The notes under the pieces: generated by a model
Told to the model about the DNA's origin: nothing
The model's input: only the letters and a program-made list of their open reading frames with translations
Database searches by the model: none
Program-made: the position numbers and the translations under genes
Shown here: positions 19,599 through 29,337 of the stretch, in pieces
Numbering within the stretch: the stretch's first letter is position 1
Layout: each line of letters begins with the position of its first letter
Origin: Candidatus Heimdallarchaeota archaeon
Lineage (GTDB): Archaea; Asgardarchaeota; Heimdallarchaeia; Heimdallarchaeales; Heimdallarchaeaceae
Assembly: GCA_021399345.1 (NCBI GenBank)
Contig: JAAFKI010000182.1
Location: forward strand, 1-64,000
DNA length: 64,000 nucleotides
Direction of reading: 5' to 3'

Positions 19599-20003
19599 TT
19601 AACCCATTGAATGAACATATGTTGGTTTTATCCTTATTAGAATCCTAATTTCACCTTCAGGAAGTGGATACATATCTTTACCCATATACTTCATAGCAAG
19701 CTTGTTAATGTGATCTTCCGCTCCTTCCTGTGTCACCTCTATTATATCCCCTTGAACTCCAAGATATCTATAAGGATTAGAACTATCAAGAACACTCAAA
19801 GCAACCTTTGATCCCACTATCATATTTCTTGTTTTCTTTCGTCCCTTTGCAGTATTTACAAGAATTTCGTTTTTATTCAAATCGTAATCAATCCACATAG
19901 GAGTGACCTGGGGAGAGCCATCTGGATTTATAGTAGCGACATTAGCAATATTCTTTCCAAGAAGTAAATCTTGATTTTCTTTTGTAATGCTCATTTTCAT
20001 CAA
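19599..20003 (-). CDS. PPOX-class (pyridoxamine oxidase-like) flavin/F420-binding protein
   Basis: 134 residues forming a split-barrel: IANVATINPDGSPQVTPMWIDYD (about 18-40), ILVNTAKGRKKTRNMI and KVALSVLDSSNPYRYLGVQGDIIEV. The order matches the PPOX-class F420-dependent oxidoreductases known from archaea and actinobacteria. The cofactor, FMN or F420, cannot be decided. The gene stands alone between ogt (convergent) and an MFS transporter (same strand, 50 nt upstream). Confidence 0.87.
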   Translation of the reverse strand: MMKMSITKENQDLLLGKNIANVATINPDGSPQVTPMWIDYDLNKNEILVNTAKGRKKTRNMIVGSKVALSVLDSSNPYRYLGVQGDIIEVTQEGAEDHINKLAMKYMGKDMYPLPEGEIRILIRIKPTYVHSMG

Positions 20004-20053
20004 TTCAACATTCTTAAATCAGATAATAAATCTAGTTTTTTCACAAAAAAAAC

Positions 20054-21556
20054 TCAATTATCTAAAACGAAATTTGGTTTTGGAGGTTCAGCTGCGAATC
20101 TATAAACTTTAGTCAAAGCTGTAATGATGAAAGTTGTGATAAGAAGAAAGATTCCAGATCCTGTTATTGTAATAACCAAACCAATTGAATCTGCAGTTAA
20201 ACCTGATAATGCCAAACATGCAACACTTAATACTTGTATATATGCATTCGTTGCACTATAAGCTCTTCCCCTTATTTCATTTGGAACATTTTCAGCAAAT
20301 AAAGCATTGATAGCTAGACTAAACATTCCGTTGAAAAAGCCCATAGTTAAACCTGCAAAAAGCAAAATAATGAATCCTGGATTGAAGAAAAACACAAAAT
20401 AATATCCAGCTATTGCCATTGACCCAAGCAACATTGCTCTTGGCCTCCCTATTTTTTTCTCAAATTTTCCAAAAATAAGATTTCCTAAAATTGACCCTAA
20501 GGCACTACTCGCTCCAAGATAACCATATTGTTTATCAGAGAGATTTCTCAAAATTTCCATAAATGAAAATTGATAATTTTCGAAAACCGCTCCGAAGTAA
20601 TGTGTAGCTAAATATGCAGGATTAGCTCCTCTGAATACAGTTGATGGAACATTGAAATACTGAATTGCTACAGCGTTATGTTTTATTTCATAGAGATATG
20701 GGAGCAGAAGCGGTCCAGCAAATGCTGTTCCAATTATCAAGAAAGTAAATAAGAAAATTAACAGTCTAACAGTTGGATGTTTTATTAAAAACGCGAATCC
20801 ATCCTTCAAATCACTGAAAACTAATTTGAAACTTATTTTTTCTTTCTTTTCTCTTGATGCTGAAGGTATAGTTGTAAAGTAAATAATCACAGCTGAAACG
20901 AAGAAACAACCACTTGTTATCCAGAATGTTTGTTCTCCTAATAAAACGTAAATTGGTGCAGCAAAAATTGGTCCAAGCACGGCTAATGTTTGAAAGACTA
21001 ATTGGCTGAGGGATATAGCTTTGACATAAAGTCTCATTCCTGTTATCTCAGGTATTGCTGCAGAACGGGGAGCAACAAAGGTAGCGGATGCAGCACCGAG
21101 AATGAAAGTAATAACTACCACACCATAAATAATTGTGTTGGTTGAAAAGACATAAGGGAGGAGTGGAAGCATTATAATAGATACCCCTCTTACTATATCT
21201 GCTCCAATCATGATTGCTTTTCGACTTACTCTATCTGCAAAAACACCTGCAATGGGACCGATAATTATCCATGGAATGGTTTGAGCTGCTAGGACTAATG
21301 TCATAGCTGTAGCTGATCCTGTCATACGATAGACAAAAAACATGATAGATATTCTAAATATTGCATCACCAAAATTGCTAAAGAATTGACCGGTCAACAA
21401 TTTCATGAAATCTTTATTTTTAAATACTTCCAAGTACGTAGGATCAGCTTCAGGAGAACTTATTACTTCAGTTGTTGGTTCAGAAGAAATCCCCTCTTCT
21501 AATGGAGATTTAGATTTATTTGGTGGGTCTGTTCCATCAGTATTCAAGATTTCCAC
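20054..21556 (-). CDS. MFS transporter (multidrug-efflux-like)
   Basis: 500 residues with about 12 membrane helices. A soluble 40-residue Pro/Ser/Glu-rich N-terminus precedes the first helix (LLTGQFFSNFGDAIFRISIMFF). The MFS motif A loop is represented by GVFADRVSRKAIMIGAD (about 104-120), with a second copy-like GNLIFGKFEKKIGRPRAM after helix 7. A long periplasm-facing loop lies in the middle (about 280-330). The family resembles macrolide-efflux-type MFS proteins. The substrate is unknown. Confidence 0.87.
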   Translation of the reverse strand: MEILNTDGTDPPNKSKSPLEEGISSEPTTEVISSPEADPTYLEVFKNKDFMKLLTGQFFSNFGDAIFRISIMFFVYRMTGSATAMTLVLAAQTIPWIIIGPIAGVFADRVSRKAIMIGADIVRGVSIIMLPLLPYVFSTNTIIYGVVVITFILGAASATFVAPRSAAIPEITGMRLYVKAISLSQLVFQTLAVLGPIFAAPIYVLLGEQTFWITSGCFFVSAVIIYFTTIPSASREKKEKISFKLVFSDLKDGFAFLIKHPTVRLLIFLFTFLIIGTAFAGPLLLPYLYEIKHNAVAIQYFNVPSTVFRGANPAYLATHYFGAVFENYQFSFMEILRNLSDKQYGYLGASSALGSILGNLIFGKFEKKIGRPRAMLLGSMAIAGYYFVFFFNPGFIILLFAGLTMGFFNGMFSLAINALFAENVPNEIRGRAYSATNAYIQVLSVACLALSGLTADSIGLVITITGSGIFLLITTFIITALTKVYRFAAEPPKPNFVLDN

Positions 21557-21676
21557 GTTCCAAAAATATATTTAACGCACTTCTAAGGAACTATATAAAT
21601 CTGATGAAATGAATAAATACAGATTATTAATTACAAGTTATTTGGGATGAGGGTCGCAAACTAAGTATTGCATAAA

Positions 21677-22492
21677 TTATTTGAGATTATAGCTAAATAT
21701 ATTTGTGTCGTAATTTTCATTTTTCAAATTAGATTTGAAACGATACACCTTTCTCTTTATCTTTTCTTCCTCTTCATTTGTTATATTTTCAAGATACTTC
21801 CATAACAGAGTTTGTTCATCTTTTTTCTTAAAATAGTCCGCAATTAATGAACCTACAACTACAGCTGCTGACTGTGTTACTTCAATTTTAGGAATAGATT
21901 TTGAATGAACTAAATCATACCCTTTAATCTCCATGGCACTCAGTTTTTCCAGATGTTGAGGATATATTGACATCATATGATTAATTATCTGACAATATTG
22001 ATCCTTTAGTCGTAGTGTATACCCTAACTTCCTTATTTTGGATATGTAACCCTTCTGTATTAATTCAATCTGAATTTTTTTCATTTCATTATAGCTAAAT
22101 GATTTTCCTCCGCTTAAACCCTGCATATTTTCCCTAAGAATGTTAAAATGAGATTGAGATAATTTATCATAGGCAGATGCTAACAGGTTATCAAGAATTG
22201 CAAGAAAGTTAACTGTTATCTGATTTCTTGTGAAGTGTTTGCTATTATTTAATTTCTTAACAATCAATAATAATTGAAGGTTCTCAAATTGAGTTACGGC
22301 CTGAATAAGAAACTCTCTAGGAACATGTTCTTGGAGAACTTCAATCATCTCATCAATACATATTTGTACTTTCTCTTCCTGCTTTTCAAGTGATCGAAGA
22401 AACTTCTCTTTTGAATCTATTTCTACGTCAATTAGTGAAGATATCAAATCTTTTTTCAATTCTTTAGTATCTCCTCTAATGACTTCGGTCAT
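21677..22492 (-). CDS. Unrecognised helical protein, possible DNA-binding regulator
   Basis: 271 residues, mostly predicted alpha helix with many Lys, Glu, Leu and Ile. Residues 115-155 (SFSYNEMKKIQIELIQKGYISKIRKLGYTLRLKDQ) could be a winged-helix unit. The C-terminal part is Lys/Glu-rich. I recognise no family. A TATA element lies 26 nt before the ATG, so the transcript is probably leaderless. It stands between an MFS transporter and a PLP enzyme, all on the minus strand. A regulator role is a guess from composition. Confidence 0.7.
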   Translation of the reverse strand: MTEVIRGDTKELKKDLISSLIDVEIDSKEKFLRSLEKQEEKVQICIDEMIEVLQEHVPREFLIQAVTQFENLQLLLIVKKLNNSKHFTRNQITVNFLAILDNLLASAYDKLSQSHFNILRENMQGLSGGKSFSYNEMKKIQIELIQKGYISKIRKLGYTLRLKDQYCQIINHMMSIYPQHLEKLSAMEIKGYDLVHSKSIPKIEVTQSAAVVVGSLIADYFKKKDEQTLLWKYLENITNEEEEKIKRKVYRFKSNLKNENYDTNIFSYNLK

Positions 22493-22512
22493 ATAATATA
22501 ATCTGTACTTTC

Positions 22513-22524
22513 ATTTATATACGC
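22513..22524 (-). promoter_or_regulatory. TATA box for the unrecognised helical protein
   Basis: Minus strand GCGTATATAAATGA ends about 21 nt before the ATG at 22492, a spacing that predicts transcription starting at or next to the start codon. Confidence 0.45.
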
Positions 22525-22670
22525 GGAAAAAAATAATAGTGATTTTTAGGAAAAGAGTAAATTGGTATAAAAAGTCGGTTAGATAGTTGTTTACAGATAC
22601 TGATTAGAGAGGGAGTAATTTAGAAAAAAGAAAGAATACGAAAACTAAACCAAGTCTATAAAAAAGAATG

Positions 22671-22704
22671 AAAAAAGGGTGTGATGAAGGTCAATCACAA
22701 ACCC
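22671..22704 (-). terminator. Hairpin plus T-run terminator of the PLP enzyme gene
   Basis: On the minus strand GGGTTTGTGAT-TGACCTTC-ATCACACCC forms a strong stem with a 2-nt asymmetry, followed directly by TTTTTT. It starts about 22 nt after the stop. This is a bacterial-style intrinsic terminator shape, unusual among the plain T-runs of this window. Confidence 0.6.
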
Positions 22705-22725
22705 TCAGATTTGTGCTCGAAAACT

Positions 22726-24183
22726 TCAAAGTTTCTCTACCTTTTCATTAAAAGATACAATTAACTCGTCTATTGGATTCACTGAATTTTGAATTGATTC
22801 CCAATAATTGGGTTCGTACCACTGAGCATTGAGCTCATCTAGATCTCTGGTTTGTTGTTCAATCCAGGTATAATACTTCAAATGATGAATTCTTTTTCTT
22901 TGTAAGTAATTAAGTTCAAGCATGTTATCTGTTCTTTGCCCTGCAAGATTTGAATGAAAGGTACGTAATGCATCATCGCTAGTAAAAACTCCTTGTCCCT
23001 TGTTCATTTCAAACAATCTTGATTGATAGAGCTCCATTGAATCAGTAAAAACTGTAACAACTACATCTTTGTCAGTTAGTTCGAAATATTTTGCGTATTT
23101 TATAGCCATTAACATGTTAGCTATACTTGATATCCCCAATAAATGCAATTGATCAATTATCTCATCTGATACTCCTTGTTCTCGCAGATACTTATGACCA
23201 GCAGGTTCGTTAAATAGTCTCATGATTTGTTGTGTATCTTTATCATCGATTGCAATTACTAAATCCGTGTTCCTCACATTATGAATCCAGGGGATATGTT
23301 TGTCACCTATACCTTCAATTGTGTGAGCTCCATACCCGTTCATTAACATTGTTGGGCACTGAAGAGCTTCGCCTGCTACAACCTTCATCTGAGGATAGAT
23401 CTTTTTGAGAAAATCACCACATGCAAGGGTTCCTGCTGAACCTGTGGTTAAAACCAAACCATGTAGGTTATCGCCTTTTAATTCTGTGTCTAAGGTTTCT
23501 TTTATTGCATTTCCAGTAACATCATAATGCCACAGATAATTCCCAAACTCATCAAACTGGTTGAAAACAAAGATATTATCTCTAGTTCTCTTTAATTCCC
23601 AAACCTTATCGAAGATTTCCTTAACATTACTCTCACTCCCTGGTGTTTTAATTACTTCTCCTGCAACTGATTTAAGCCATTCAAATCTTTCTGTAGACAT
23701 TTCTTCAGGGAGGATCGCTATAGATTCACAAGAAAGGAGAGTTGAATCATATGCACCACCTCTACAGTAATTTCCAGTACTTGGCCAAACTGCTTGATGT
23801 ATTACAGGATTAAACTGACCAGTTACCAAACGAGGTACTAAGCATCCAAAAGTTGCACCAACTTTGTGTGCACCTGTTGGGAAGTATTTACCTACTAAGG
23901 CTATAATTCGCGCTTCTACTCCTGTTAATTCAGGAGGTAATTCAATATAATTGACACCATCGAAACCTCCTCCTTTAACTATGGGTTCATTTTTCCAGGT
24001 AATTCTAAATAAGTTCCTAGGATGTACATCCCATAGACCTATTTCTTTAAGTTCTTCTAACACTAATGAAGGTACAAGTTTTGGATTTTTTTGTTGAGCG
24101 AAAGTGGGTATTATAATATTTTTTTCTTTAGCTCTTTTGACTGATTCTTCCAAATGTTTGCTGTCAACAGATAAATCTATCAT
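22726..24183 (-). CDS. Fold-type II PLP enzyme, related to the cysteine synthase/TrpB superfamily
   Basis: 485 residues from the ATG at 24183; a TTG seven codons upstream is less likely. The cofactor Lys is K107 in FPTGAHKVGATFG, and a glycine-rich phosphate loop TTGSAGTLACGDF lies near 246-258. The order is that of cysteine synthase, threonine synthase and TrpB, but the protein is longer, with a C-terminal extension (LNAQWYEPNYWESI) not found in those. I do not recognise its substrate. It is monocistronic, with a hairpin terminator downstream. Confidence 0.8.
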   Translation of the reverse strand: MIDLSVDSKHLEESVKRAKEKNIIIPTFAQQKNPKLVPSLVLEELKEIGLWDVHPRNLFRITWKNEPIVKGGGFDGVNYIELPPELTGVEARIIALVGKYFPTGAHKVGATFGCLVPRLVTGQFNPVIHQAVWPSTGNYCRGGAYDSTLLSCESIAILPEEMSTERFEWLKSVAGEVIKTPGSESNVKEIFDKVWELKRTRDNIFVFNQFDEFGNYLWHYDVTGNAIKETLDTELKGDNLHGLVLTTGSAGTLACGDFLKKIYPQMKVVAGEALQCPTMLMNGYGAHTIEGIGDKHIPWIHNVRNTDLVIAIDDKDTQQIMRLFNEPAGHKYLREQGVSDEIIDQLHLLGISSIANMLMAIKYAKYFELTDKDVVVTVFTDSMELYQSRLFEMNKGQGVFTSDDALRTFHSNLAGQRTDNMLELNYLQRKRIHHLKYYTWIEQQTRDLDELNAQWYEPNYWESIQNSVNPIDELIVSFNEKVEKL

Positions 24184-24430
24184 GAGTTTAAACAACAGAT
24201 ACAATCTTTTTAATTTTTGGGCATTGTACTCTTCTTCAAAATTTCCGAGAAAAAGAAGTTAGATTCTTAATTGTCTCGGTAAAGTTAACCTGGTAAATAC
24301 TATACTTACAGGTAAGCTCAAGATAAGAGGTTTAAAATGTATTATCAAACTCACTAAATTCTTCGAATTATTAAGATAAAAACTTCCTCTTTCCCAATTC
24401 TTTATTTATAAGCTAAAAAAACCATACTCT

Positions 24431-25330
24431 ATGGTCAGTCTTAGAGCTAAATTTTTCATAAAAATAATGAAATTGATGTCTCTGAAAGAAGAGGGTGTTT
24501 TAGATATTGAGAAACAGCGTAAAGATCTTGAGAATAATGTGTTTTTATTTAAGAAACCGAGAAAAATGAAGGTTCGAAGTCTGGAAATAAATGGAATTTC
24601 AGCTGAATGGTTACATCAGAAAGACCAAATCGAAGATAGAGCAATTTTATATTTGCATGGTGGATCATATAATGCTGGATCTCTGAATACCCATAGAAGT
24701 CTCGCTGCTAGAATTGGTAAAGTATCAAGTTCTCCTGTCTTGTCAATTGATTATCGTCTTGCTCCAGAAAATCCCTTTCCAGCAGCTTTGGAAGATGCGG
24801 TGTCAGCTTATATTTGGTTAATTGAGCATAAAAATATTAAACCAAATAAAATAGCTATTGCAGGAGACTCTGCAGGAGGGGGATTGACATTATCAACTTT
24901 GCTTAAACTGCGTGAAGAAGAAAAAACTCTACCAGCTTGTGCAATTGGTTTATCACCTTGGACTGACTTGGCGTTAACTGGAGATTCAATTAAAACTAAA
25001 GCAGATGTTGACATTATGCTTACTGAAAATGAAGGAGAACAATCTGCCGAACTATATTTGAAAGATATAGATCGGAAACATCCATTAGCCTCTTCTCTCT
25101 ATGCAGATTTGAAAGGTTTACCTCCTCTGCTCATTCAAACTGGTACAGCTGAAATTATACTCGATGATTCAACTCGCTTTGCAGAAAAAGCTGAAAAAGA
25201 TGGTGTTAAAGTTATACTAGATTTATGGCCTGGTATGTTTCATGTTTTTCAGATTTTCGGTAATCTAATGCCTGAGAGTAAAAAGGCTTTAGAAAAAATA
25301 GGGGATTTCATAAAAGAAACAATGCAATAA
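24431..25330 (+). CDS. Alpha/beta hydrolase, hormone-sensitive-lipase family esterase
   Basis: 299 residues. The oxyanion HGG motif is at 76-78 and the nucleophile Ser147 is in GDSAGGG; DYRLAPENPFPAALED (about 107-122) is a family signature. The catalytic Asp is near DDS (about 245) and the His in GMFHVF (about 270). No signal peptide is evident, so it acts in the cytosol. It hydrolyses short acyl esters by family knowledge; the natural substrate is unknown. The DUF4037 gene follows in the same direction. Confidence 0.93.
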   Translation: MVSLRAKFFIKIMKLMSLKEEGVLDIEKQRKDLENNVFLFKKPRKMKVRSLEINGISAEWLHQKDQIEDRAILYLHGGSYNAGSLNTHRSLAARIGKVSSSPVLSIDYRLAPENPFPAALEDAVSAYIWLIEHKNIKPNKIAIAGDSAGGGLTLSTLLKLREEEKTLPACAIGLSPWTDLALTGDSIKTKADVDIMLTENEGEQSAELYLKDIDRKHPLASSLYADLKGLPPLLIQTGTAEIILDDSTRFAEKAEKDGVKVILDLWPGMFHVFQIFGNLMPESKKALEKIGDFIKETMQ

Positions 25331-25373
25331 GAACTAATATGAGATTTCGAATTTCTTTTATTTGAATGAAATA

Positions 25374-26462
25374 ATGATGCTTATGGAAAGGCAATCTATA
25401 TCTGGTATAGATTTATCAGAAAGGTTCTATTATGAAGTAGTAAAGAGTATGGTGGAAACTGAATTTCCTGATTTAAAGTATGCTGCAGCTTTAGTTGGAC
25501 AAGGATCTGAAGTTATAGGTTTGGATGACGAAATCTCTAAAGATCATGATTGGGGATTAAGATTATTTCTATTTATTGAGGAATCAAAATATAATTCTCT
25601 TAATGAAATCTTGATTGATATGTTCAGTGAAAGATTACCTTATTCTTTTCTTGGATATTCAACTAATTGGGTTTTTAATGAAGATAAAACCATGAGACCC
25701 GCCTTTATAGAAGAAGGGAAAGTACGACATCGAATTGAAATCTATTCCGTGACTTCATATCTCAAGAAAATCTTGGTTCTTGATTCTCTAGAACTCTCAG
25801 AAAAGGATTGGTTAGTTTTACCAGAACAGAAATTACTTGAGTTTACATCTGGAAAAATCTTTTTTGATAACCTAGGAGAATTAACGGTAGCTAGATCAAA
25901 ACTTAGTTATTTCCCTGATAATGTCTGGAAATACAAAATTCTTTCACAATGGAATCGTATCTCACAAGAAATCGCTTTTGTTGGGAGAACAAGATTACTT
26001 GGTGATGAGCTAGGAACAAGAATTGAAGCTTCTAGATTGGTGAGATTGCTTATAGAAATGGCCTTTATTCTAAAGAGAAGATTTGTACCATACTCTAAAT
26101 GGTTAACAACTGTCTTTCAACAGCTACCAATTGCGAAGAAATTGTATCCATTATTATTGGATATTATGAAGGAAACTGAAGGTGAAAACAGAGAACAAAA
26201 ACTGTGTGAAGCCTATTTACTAATCTTAGAAGAACAAAACAAACTGAAAATTTCACCTGAGATTGAAGGTGAAATAAAACCGTTCCATACTAGACCCATA
26301 ATGATAATCAATGTTGATGATATAATTACTGAGTTGGAGAAGATAATTGAAACTCCTTTGAAGGATCTGAAACAAATAGGTTCGATTGATCAATTTGTAG
26401 ACTGTACAGATATACAAAGTAACTCTGAACTAGCAAAAAATACTAAGGGATTTTTTGATTGA
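25374..26462 (+). CDS. DUF4037 protein (nucleotidyltransferase-like)
   Basis: 362 residues from the ATG at 25374 (a TTG at 25362 is possible). The N-terminal LVGQGSEVIGLDDEISKDHDWG (about 42-62) matches DUF4037, which appears to carry a nucleotidyltransferase-like fold with GS and paired Asp residues. The C-terminal half is helical. The family's reaction is unknown. It ends one base before the stop of the convergent tldD gene. Confidence 0.8.
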   Translation: MMLMERQSISGIDLSERFYYEVVKSMVETEFPDLKYAAALVGQGSEVIGLDDEISKDHDWGLRLFLFIEESKYNSLNEILIDMFSERLPYSFLGYSTNWVFNEDKTMRPAFIEEGKVRHRIEIYSVTSYLKKILVLDSLELSEKDWLVLPEQKLLEFTSGKIFFDNLGELTVARSKLSYFPDNVWKYKILSQWNRISQEIAFVGRTRLLGDELGTRIEASRLVRLLIEMAFILKRRFVPYSKWLTTVFQQLPIAKKLYPLLLDIMKETEGENREQKLCEAYLLILEEQNKLKISPEIEGEIKPFHTRPIMIINVDDIITELEKIIETPLKDLKQIGSIDQFVDCTDIQSNSELAKNTKGFFD

Positions 26463-27935
26463 TTATTTCAGAATCCCTATACGTACATTTTCAAATCTGG
26501 TAGGTGCAATTCCATGACCTACATAAGCGGCTTGCCCAGGTTCCCCTTTACCACAATTTGGTGTACCAAATGTCTTCCAGTGCTTCTTACTACATATTCC
26601 ACTGACGCCTCCCCAGAATTCTGGTGTAATTCCCTCGTAAGTTGGATTTTTAATCATCTCTGTCATTTCTCCGTTTTCTATTCTCCAACCTATTTCTGTT
26701 CCGAACTGGAAATTCATTCTTATATCATCAATACTCCAGCTTCTATTGGTATCTAAGAAATAACCATCTTTTGTATCTGCTATAAGTTCATCAAAGTCCC
26801 AATCTCCTGGTTCTAGATTGACATTAGTCATACGTACAAGAGGTATTCGATCATGTCCCATAGATCTGGCAGCTCCAGAACTTCTATCTTGACCAATTGC
26901 TTTAGCAGTTTCTCTTGAAGACATGAAGTCAACAAATATTCCTTTGTCAACCATAATTGTGCGTTGTGCCTTTACTCCCTCATGATCATAGTAGAAAGTA
27001 CCTAAACTACCCGGAATAGTTGCATCAGCTACCATAGTCACTAATTCATTTCCATATTTGAAGTTGGTTCCGATGAGTTCTGGTACAAGAAAGCTTGTAC
27101 CAGCATAAGCTGCCTCATACCCTATAGCTCTATCGAGTTCAGTTGGATGACCACAACTCTCATGCACTTGTAGTGCTAATTGTGAATGTCCCAGGATAAT
27201 TGTTGATTCACCACTTGGCATTTTCTTTGCATTCAGCAATTGTATTGCTTCTTTTGCAGTTTGTTCTGAAACATCTACAAGATTTAATCCATCAAAATAT
27301 TCATAACCTTCTGTATGGAAATCTCCTCTAAAACTTGCTGGAAGACTTCTTGTTTGAGATTCACTTCCTTCTACTGCAGTAGAAGCTACTCCTCCTCCGC
27401 ACCAGATTATTGTTTGATCTATTTTTGATCCTTCTGTTGTGTGGAGTACCATATTGTCTTTTCTACCAACGTAATGACTTGATGCAACTTTGATTGTTTC
27501 AGAATAATCCTTGGCTCTAATTGAGCTTTCCTCAAGTATTTCTATCTTGTCTCTTAATTCTACATCAAAAGGATCTCGCTTTACTGGAGTTTTAACCTTA
27601 TCTTCATAAACAGGTTCATCTGCAAGAACAATATCAAATTTCTTTACCAAGGATGAAGCCTTAGCAATTTTTACTGCTAATGCAACCAAATCAGTAACTT
27701 TTTCTCTAGTTAGTTCATTTGAACTAGCAAAACCCCAGCTTTTGTTTACAATGCAGCGGATACCAATGCCTTTCTTATCAATTCGATCCAATCTATCAAG
27801 CGTTTTATTCTTGAAGGTAATATTTTCCATCAGAGTATGCATATATTTAACATCAGCATATTCCACTCTCTTTTCGTTGCAGCATTTAATTCCGTATGCA
27901 ACTAAATCGGCAATATTATCAGCAGAGTCTCGCAT
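26463..27935 (-). CDS. tldD: TldD-family zinc metallopeptidase
   Basis: 490 residues. The active-site motif HESCGH (258-263, HExxxH) is intact, preceded by VHES context and followed by ELDRAIGYEAAYAGTSF. The C-terminal GGVSGICSKKHWKTFGTPNCGKGEPGQAAYVGHG carries the Cys residue that completes zinc binding. In bacteria TldD forms a heterodimer with TldE and degrades unfolded peptides. A TldE-like gene lies at 45434-46795 rather than next door. The length is normal. Confidence 0.95.
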   Translation of the reverse strand: MRDSADNIADLVAYGIKCCNEKRVEYADVKYMHTLMENITFKNKTLDRLDRIDKKGIGIRCIVNKSWGFASSNELTREKVTDLVALAVKIAKASSLVKKFDIVLADEPVYEDKVKTPVKRDPFDVELRDKIEILEESSIRAKDYSETIKVASSHYVGRKDNMVLHTTEGSKIDQTIIWCGGGVASTAVEGSESQTRSLPASFRGDFHTEGYEYFDGLNLVDVSEQTAKEAIQLLNAKKMPSGESTIILGHSQLALQVHESCGHPTELDRAIGYEAAYAGTSFLVPELIGTNFKYGNELVTMVADATIPGSLGTFYYDHEGVKAQRTIMVDKGIFVDFMSSRETAKAIGQDRSSGAARSMGHDRIPLVRMTNVNLEPGDWDFDELIADTKDGYFLDTNRSWSIDDIRMNFQFGTEIGWRIENGEMTEMIKNPTYEGITPEFWGGVSGICSKKHWKTFGTPNCGKGEPGQAAYVGHGIAPTRFENVRIGILK

Positions 27936-28081
27936 AATTTCAAATCTATACTCTTGTTAAAAATCTTTTTCTAAAAAATCAGTCAGAGTCCGCAGAATCA
28001 AGAGATTTTATGGTTCAATTTAGTTTTTCAAGAGAATCTATTACTTTTTTCCAAAGAAATGAAGAAGATGTGAAAGTTTTT

Positions 28082-29290
28082 TTACGCAAAATTTTCTATC
28101 AAAACCTCATATATTATATTTGCATAATCAATTACTTCTTGTTTCTCAGTGTATTCATCAGTTACATGTAATTGATCAAACTTCCCTGGCCCCATAATTA
28201 CGAAAGGTGTATTATATTCAGGAACTAGCATCGCTCCGTCAGTTCCATAATTTACTCCAATAATATTCTTTTTACCTACTGATATAGCTTTTTTCCTCAT
28301 GGCTTCAAAAAATTGATTTTTTTCTGTTAGTTCAATTGCAGGAATTTCATGCATAATTTCAATTTCAGCTTGTGCCTTATTACCTCTATTGAAAGCTTTC
28401 ACTAAATTTTCTAATCCACTTTTTACACTCTCTCTTAAACTATCAGCTACTAATCTATAATCACATCTGAATTCACAGTATTCTGGAACCACATTGATTA
28501 GAGTTCCACCTGATATTTTTCCAATATTCAAAGTTGATTTTCCGAGAATTTCGTGTTCATATTCGGGAATAATTTCTTTCATTTTTTGGATTAATTGTGC
28601 TGCAGCCTCAATTGCATTAATTCCTAGATGAGGAGTAGAACCATGTGCAGATTCTCCCTTTACCTTAATTTTAACCCACAAAGTCCCTTTTTCAGCTATT
28701 CCGACCTGTAATTCTGTTGGCTCACCTATTATAAGGAAAGAACATCCCTCCATAATTCCACTATCTTTTGCTACTAGAGCACCGTCCATTCCTATTTCTT
28801 CGTCAGCAGTCCCAAGAAAGATGATTTTTTGATTTAGTTTTACTTGATTCTCTTTTAATTTCTTCATAACAGCAACGAAAGCAGCTACTGCACCCTTCAT
28901 ATCTGTAGATCCCCTGCCATAAATTCTTCCTTCATGTTCTTTTGCTTCAAAAGGAGGAAATCCCCATTTTTTTTCATCACCCGCAGGCACTGTATCTAAA
29001 TGGCCTGACAAGATGATAGTATCTTTCCCTTCACCAAATTCTGTGATGATGTTAGCTTTTCCTTCAGAATATTCTTGGATTCGACTTTCAATCCCAACTT
29101 CTTGAAATTCTTTTACTAGATAATTAGCAGCTTCTATTGTTTTCCCTGGAGGATTTTCTGTTTTTATTTGTACTAATTTTTTTAAAATAGGTATAACGTC
29201 ACTTTCTGATATGTTCATCTTACTCATGAAATCTATTTTAATACATGTTTTTAATTTTTCACCTTTGGTAACAAACAGCTGTATTTTCAT
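28082..29290 (-). CDS. M20-family deacylase/peptidase (ArgE/DapE-like)
   Basis: 402 residues from the first ATG; the family N-terminus fits better at the internal Met (29227), because MKIQLFVTKGEKLKTCIKIDF is an odd extension. Di-zinc motifs are visible: LSGHLDTVPAGD (about 95-106), the Asp in GRGSTDMKG (about 128), GTADEEIGMDG with the general-base Glu (about 158-168), and the C-terminal LHVTDEYT. It probably removes an acyl group from an amino acid such as N-acetylornithine or succinyl-diaminopimelate. No biosynthetic operon surrounds it, so the substrate is uncertain. Confidence 0.9.
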   Translation of the reverse strand: MKIQLFVTKGEKLKTCIKIDFMSKMNISESDVIPILKKLVQIKTENPPGKTIEAANYLVKEFQEVGIESRIQEYSEGKANIITEFGEGKDTIILSGHLDTVPAGDEKKWGFPPFEAKEHEGRIYGRGSTDMKGAVAAFVAVMKKLKENQVKLNQKIIFLGTADEEIGMDGALVAKDSGIMEGCSFLIIGEPTELQVGIAEKGTLWVKIKVKGESAHGSTPHLGINAIEAAAQLIQKMKEIIPEYEHEILGKSTLNIGKISGGTLINVVPEYCEFRCDYRLVADSLRESVKSGLENLVKAFNRGNKAQAEIEIMHEIPAIELTEKNQFFEAMRKKAISVGKKNIIGVNYGTDGAMLVPEYNTPFVIMGPGKFDQLHVTDEYTEKQEVIDYANIIYEVLIENFA

Positions 29291-29337
29291 AGATACTTTA
29301 GCAATGTTTAGATAGATTATTACAATATAATAATTGT

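Noticed and set aside
22678-22705. Possible box C/D RNA (GTGATGA on the plus strand)
   Set aside because: There is no CTGA D box at the right distance, and the sequence is better explained as the hairpin terminator of the minus-strand PLP gene.
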